64,000 nt of DNA, taken from an uncultured Planctomycetaceae bacterium. GTDB taxonomy: Bacteria > Planctomycetota > Planctomycetia > Planctomycetales > Planctomycetaceae. The notes beneath the pieces were generated by a model. That model was not told where the DNA came from and searched no databases. It was given only the letters and a program-made list of their open reading frames with translations. Position 1 is the stretch's first letter. Every line of letters starts with the position of its first letter. The translations under genes were made by a program, and so were the position numbers. The DNA lies in the NCBI GenBank assembly GCA_943787265.1, contig CALSLT010000029.1:124001-188000 (forward strand), written 5' to 3'. Of this stretch, positions 62,336-64,000 are shown one piece after another.

Positions 62336-64000
62336 ATGTCTGAATCAAATCGCTCAGGCCGTGCACTGATTCTCACGCTGCTGGTTCTCGCCATCATCGG
62401 CGTCGGATTCGGCTATTTCTATCTGAAAAAACCGGCAGATCCGTTAGTCGAACTTAAGCAGCGTATCGATAGGACAATTCTTGCCCGCAATCCGCAAGGA
62501 GCCATCGTTCTGCTGCGCCAGCTAGTTGAAATCCAGCCTGACAACTACGCTGTACACAAGGTCATATCGGATACTTCGCGGGACATTGCTCGCGAGACCA
62601 ATCCGAATGCCGGTGACACGCCTGAAGGCATCAAGCATCTCGTCGAAGCATCACGACTACGTCCTGACAACTCGTCAGTGCTGAGTCGCCTCTATGAATA
62701 CTTCCTGATTCACGGACAGGAGAGAAATGCAGGCGAAGCTGCCATGCGTATGGTGAAGCTGGGAAATAAAGACACGGACATGATTGCGCAGGCGGTCCGA
62801 CACGCGATCGAGATCGACGATCAGGACTTCATCAAATCACAGGCCGGCGGGGTAGCTGGAGACTCCATCCAGGCGGACATCCTCAATCTCGCAGTCAGGA
62901 TCGAACAGGAAGGCGAGCAGGCCGAAGACGAGACGTTCTGGGAAGCAGATCGTCTCGTAAACCGACTTCTGAACACTGCCAGCATACGATTGCAGTCGCT
63001 CGACAAATTCTATTTTCGTTACGTTGGCATTATCTTTGAAACGACGGTCCGGCACGCTCACTCAGGAGCCGAAGCTGACCGCAGACTTGCCCAGGCATTT
63101 TCGGTGATCTCTCGACTGGCCATCAGTGATGCAGGGAGAGCCAATCGCGTCGAAGTCGTCGAAATGGCCGCTCGCCCTGTATCAGCCGCTCTACGATCCC
63201 GCGTCCGTGAAGGTCTCGATCTAACCACACCAAACGGTGAACGGACTGACGCCGATGCTCGTCGAAAATCCCTCAAGCAGTTTGTCGATCTGGCCGAGCC
63301 AATTTTCAAAATGGGAAGCGCATCGCCATTTGTCTACGAACAACTTTCACGCGTCGCGCTCGAACTTGAAAACGACAAACTCGCCATCCAGATGCTGCAA
63401 CGAGGATTTCAGCTTCACGCAAAGATGCCTGCCAGACGGCAGAACGATCTGATGTCTGTACATGCTCAGTCGGCCATGCGACTGATCGGGCGTGGACAGT
63501 TCGAGCCGCTCCGCGACGACATCGCCGAACTACGACAACAGGAACACACAAAGGACCTTGGTGAGCTGATGAGCGGTCTGCTCGCATTTCAACAAGGCCG
63601 GTTTGACGACGCCCACGACAGCCTTGCCGCGATCCCGCGAGATTCCCCTCATGCCGTGGCAGCTTCTGGTTTGCTCATGCGGATTCTGTTGCTCCAGCAA
63701 CGTTGGGACGAAGCGTTCGAGCTCATCTCTGCCATCGACCGGCTTTGGCCGACGCTGCCCGAAGTCACCAGGCACTGGCTGACCGCGGCGGCGGGCAGCC
63801 GCGACCGACTGAAGCTGCTCAAAGTTTGCTGCATGCTTCGCCTCGGTCAGGTTAAACCCGCGATCGAGGTTTTGTCGTATCTGGATAAGAGTTCTCTGCG
63901 ATCTAAATCGCGGCTGATTCGACTGATCGAGTTGATGCGTTCTGGCAAGTCAAAACGTAGTTGGGAAGTGCTTCGAGAAGCCCGCAAAGATGATCCTCAC
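62336..64000 (+). CDS. TPR-type membrane-anchored protein, cut by window end
   Basis: The frame from ATG 62336 runs open for 555 codons to the window edge, so the gene is partial. A membrane helix at residues 11-29 ('LILTLLVLAIIGVGFGYFYL') suggests an inner-membrane anchor, with the rest in the periplasm. The remainder is helical repeats of TPR type: 'RNPQGAIVLLRQLVEIQPDN', 'HLVEASRLRPDNSSVLSRLY', 'LMRILLLQQRWDEAFELISA', and 'MLRLGQVKPAIEVL'. No enzyme motif is visible. The start has no strong ribosome site. Confidence 0.8.
   Translation, partial: MSESNRSGRALILTLLVLAIIGVGFGYFYLKKPADPLVELKQRIDRTILARNPQGAIVLLRQLVEIQPDNYAVHKVISDTSRDIARETNPNAGDTPEGIKHLVEASRLRPDNSSVLSRLYEYFLIHGQERNAGEAAMRMVKLGNKDTDMIAQAVRHAIEIDDQDFIKSQAGGVAGDSIQADILNLAVRIEQEGEQAEDETFWEADRLVNRLLNTASIRLQSLDKFYFRYVGIIFETTVRHAHSGAEADRRLAQAFSVISRLAISDAGRANRVEVVEMAARPVSAALRSRVREGLDLTTPNGERTDADARRKSLKQFVDLAEPIFKMGSASPFVYEQLSRVALELENDKLAIQMLQRGFQLHAKMPARRQNDLMSVHAQSAMRLIGRGQFEPLRDDIAELRQQEHTKDLGELMSGLLAFQQGRFDDAHDSLAAIPRDSPHAVAASGLLMRILLLQQRWDEAFELISAIDRLWPTLPEVTRHWLTAAAGSRDRLKLLKVCCMLRLGQVKPAIEVLSYLDKSSLRSKSRLIRLIELMRSGKSKRSWEVLREARKDDPH

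Overview
This 64 kb window looks like chromosomal DNA of a planctomycete (phylum Planctomycetota, probably class Planctomycetia). The signs are families concentrated in that group: a DUF1559 protein with a prepilin-type N-terminus and an H-x9-DG motif, an adjacent DUF1549/DUF1553 (CxxCH) and DUF1501 pair, a sulfatase, very large secreted TPR proteins, small lipoproteins with a transthyretin-like fold, and an FlgI-HEAT fusion. Genes lie on both strands with long spacers and many weak Shine-Dalgarno sites. I see no tRNA, rRNA, CRISPR array, insertion sequence or prophage, so this reads as core chromosome rather than an island.

Layout. 0-4 kb: two small genes on the minus strand, a lipoprotein/DUF1559 pair, and a haloalkane dehalogenase-like hydrolase. 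4-10 kb: rsmE, an unknown 320-residue protein, a purine nucleoside phosphorylase, a degenerate MnmE-like GTPase and mutY. 10.4-14.2 kb: a very large membrane protein with a voltage-sensor-like arginine helix, now in several frames. 14-20 kb: glgP, pgi and lexA on the minus strand. 20-32 kb: a minus-strand run of a 792-residue TPR protein, a 2579-residue TPR/beta-domain protein, an ExbB/TolQ-type proton channel and a secreted alpha/beta hydrolase. 32-36 kb: DUF1549/DUF1553 and DUF1501. 36-43 kb: the FlgI-HEAT protein and Smc with a highly acidic insert. 43-53 kb: a TolB-like protein, a 2-hydroxyacid dehydrogenase, a sodium:solute symporter with a tiny overlapping partner gene, a sulfatase, a cysteine-less TlpA-like lipoprotein, a metallo-beta-lactamase-fold hydrolase and an FHA protein. 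54-60 kb: the conserved order phoH, 7TM-HD phosphohydrolase, ybeY, CBS/CorC. 60-64 kb: a secreted esterase/peptidase and a TPR membrane protein cut by the window end.

How genes may work together. The 20-32 kb run is the best candidate for an undescribed system. Two secreted TPR proteins share an otherwise unfamiliar beta-type module (D-x-D-x-D, then SGVF, then GD-x-V-x-V-x-Y-x-DE). In the giant protein the first two elements are exactly 34 residues apart in three copies. Both genes sit directly upstream of a proton channel that has no ExbD partner beside it. I infer an energised envelope assembly; the sequence does not prove it. Glycogen phosphorylase and glucose-6-phosphate isomerase lie side by side and feed the same route. 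The phoH-ybeY cluster is a standard RNA/ribosome-maintenance neighbourhood.

Several proteins have lost residues that define their family: LexA (catalytic Lys to Arg, Ala-Gly to Ser-Gly), the MnmE-like GTPase (no C-terminal CIGK), the TlpA-like protein (no CxxC) and YbeY (third zinc His to Asp). Four different inverted-repeat elements lie in spacers between 42 and 51 kb.
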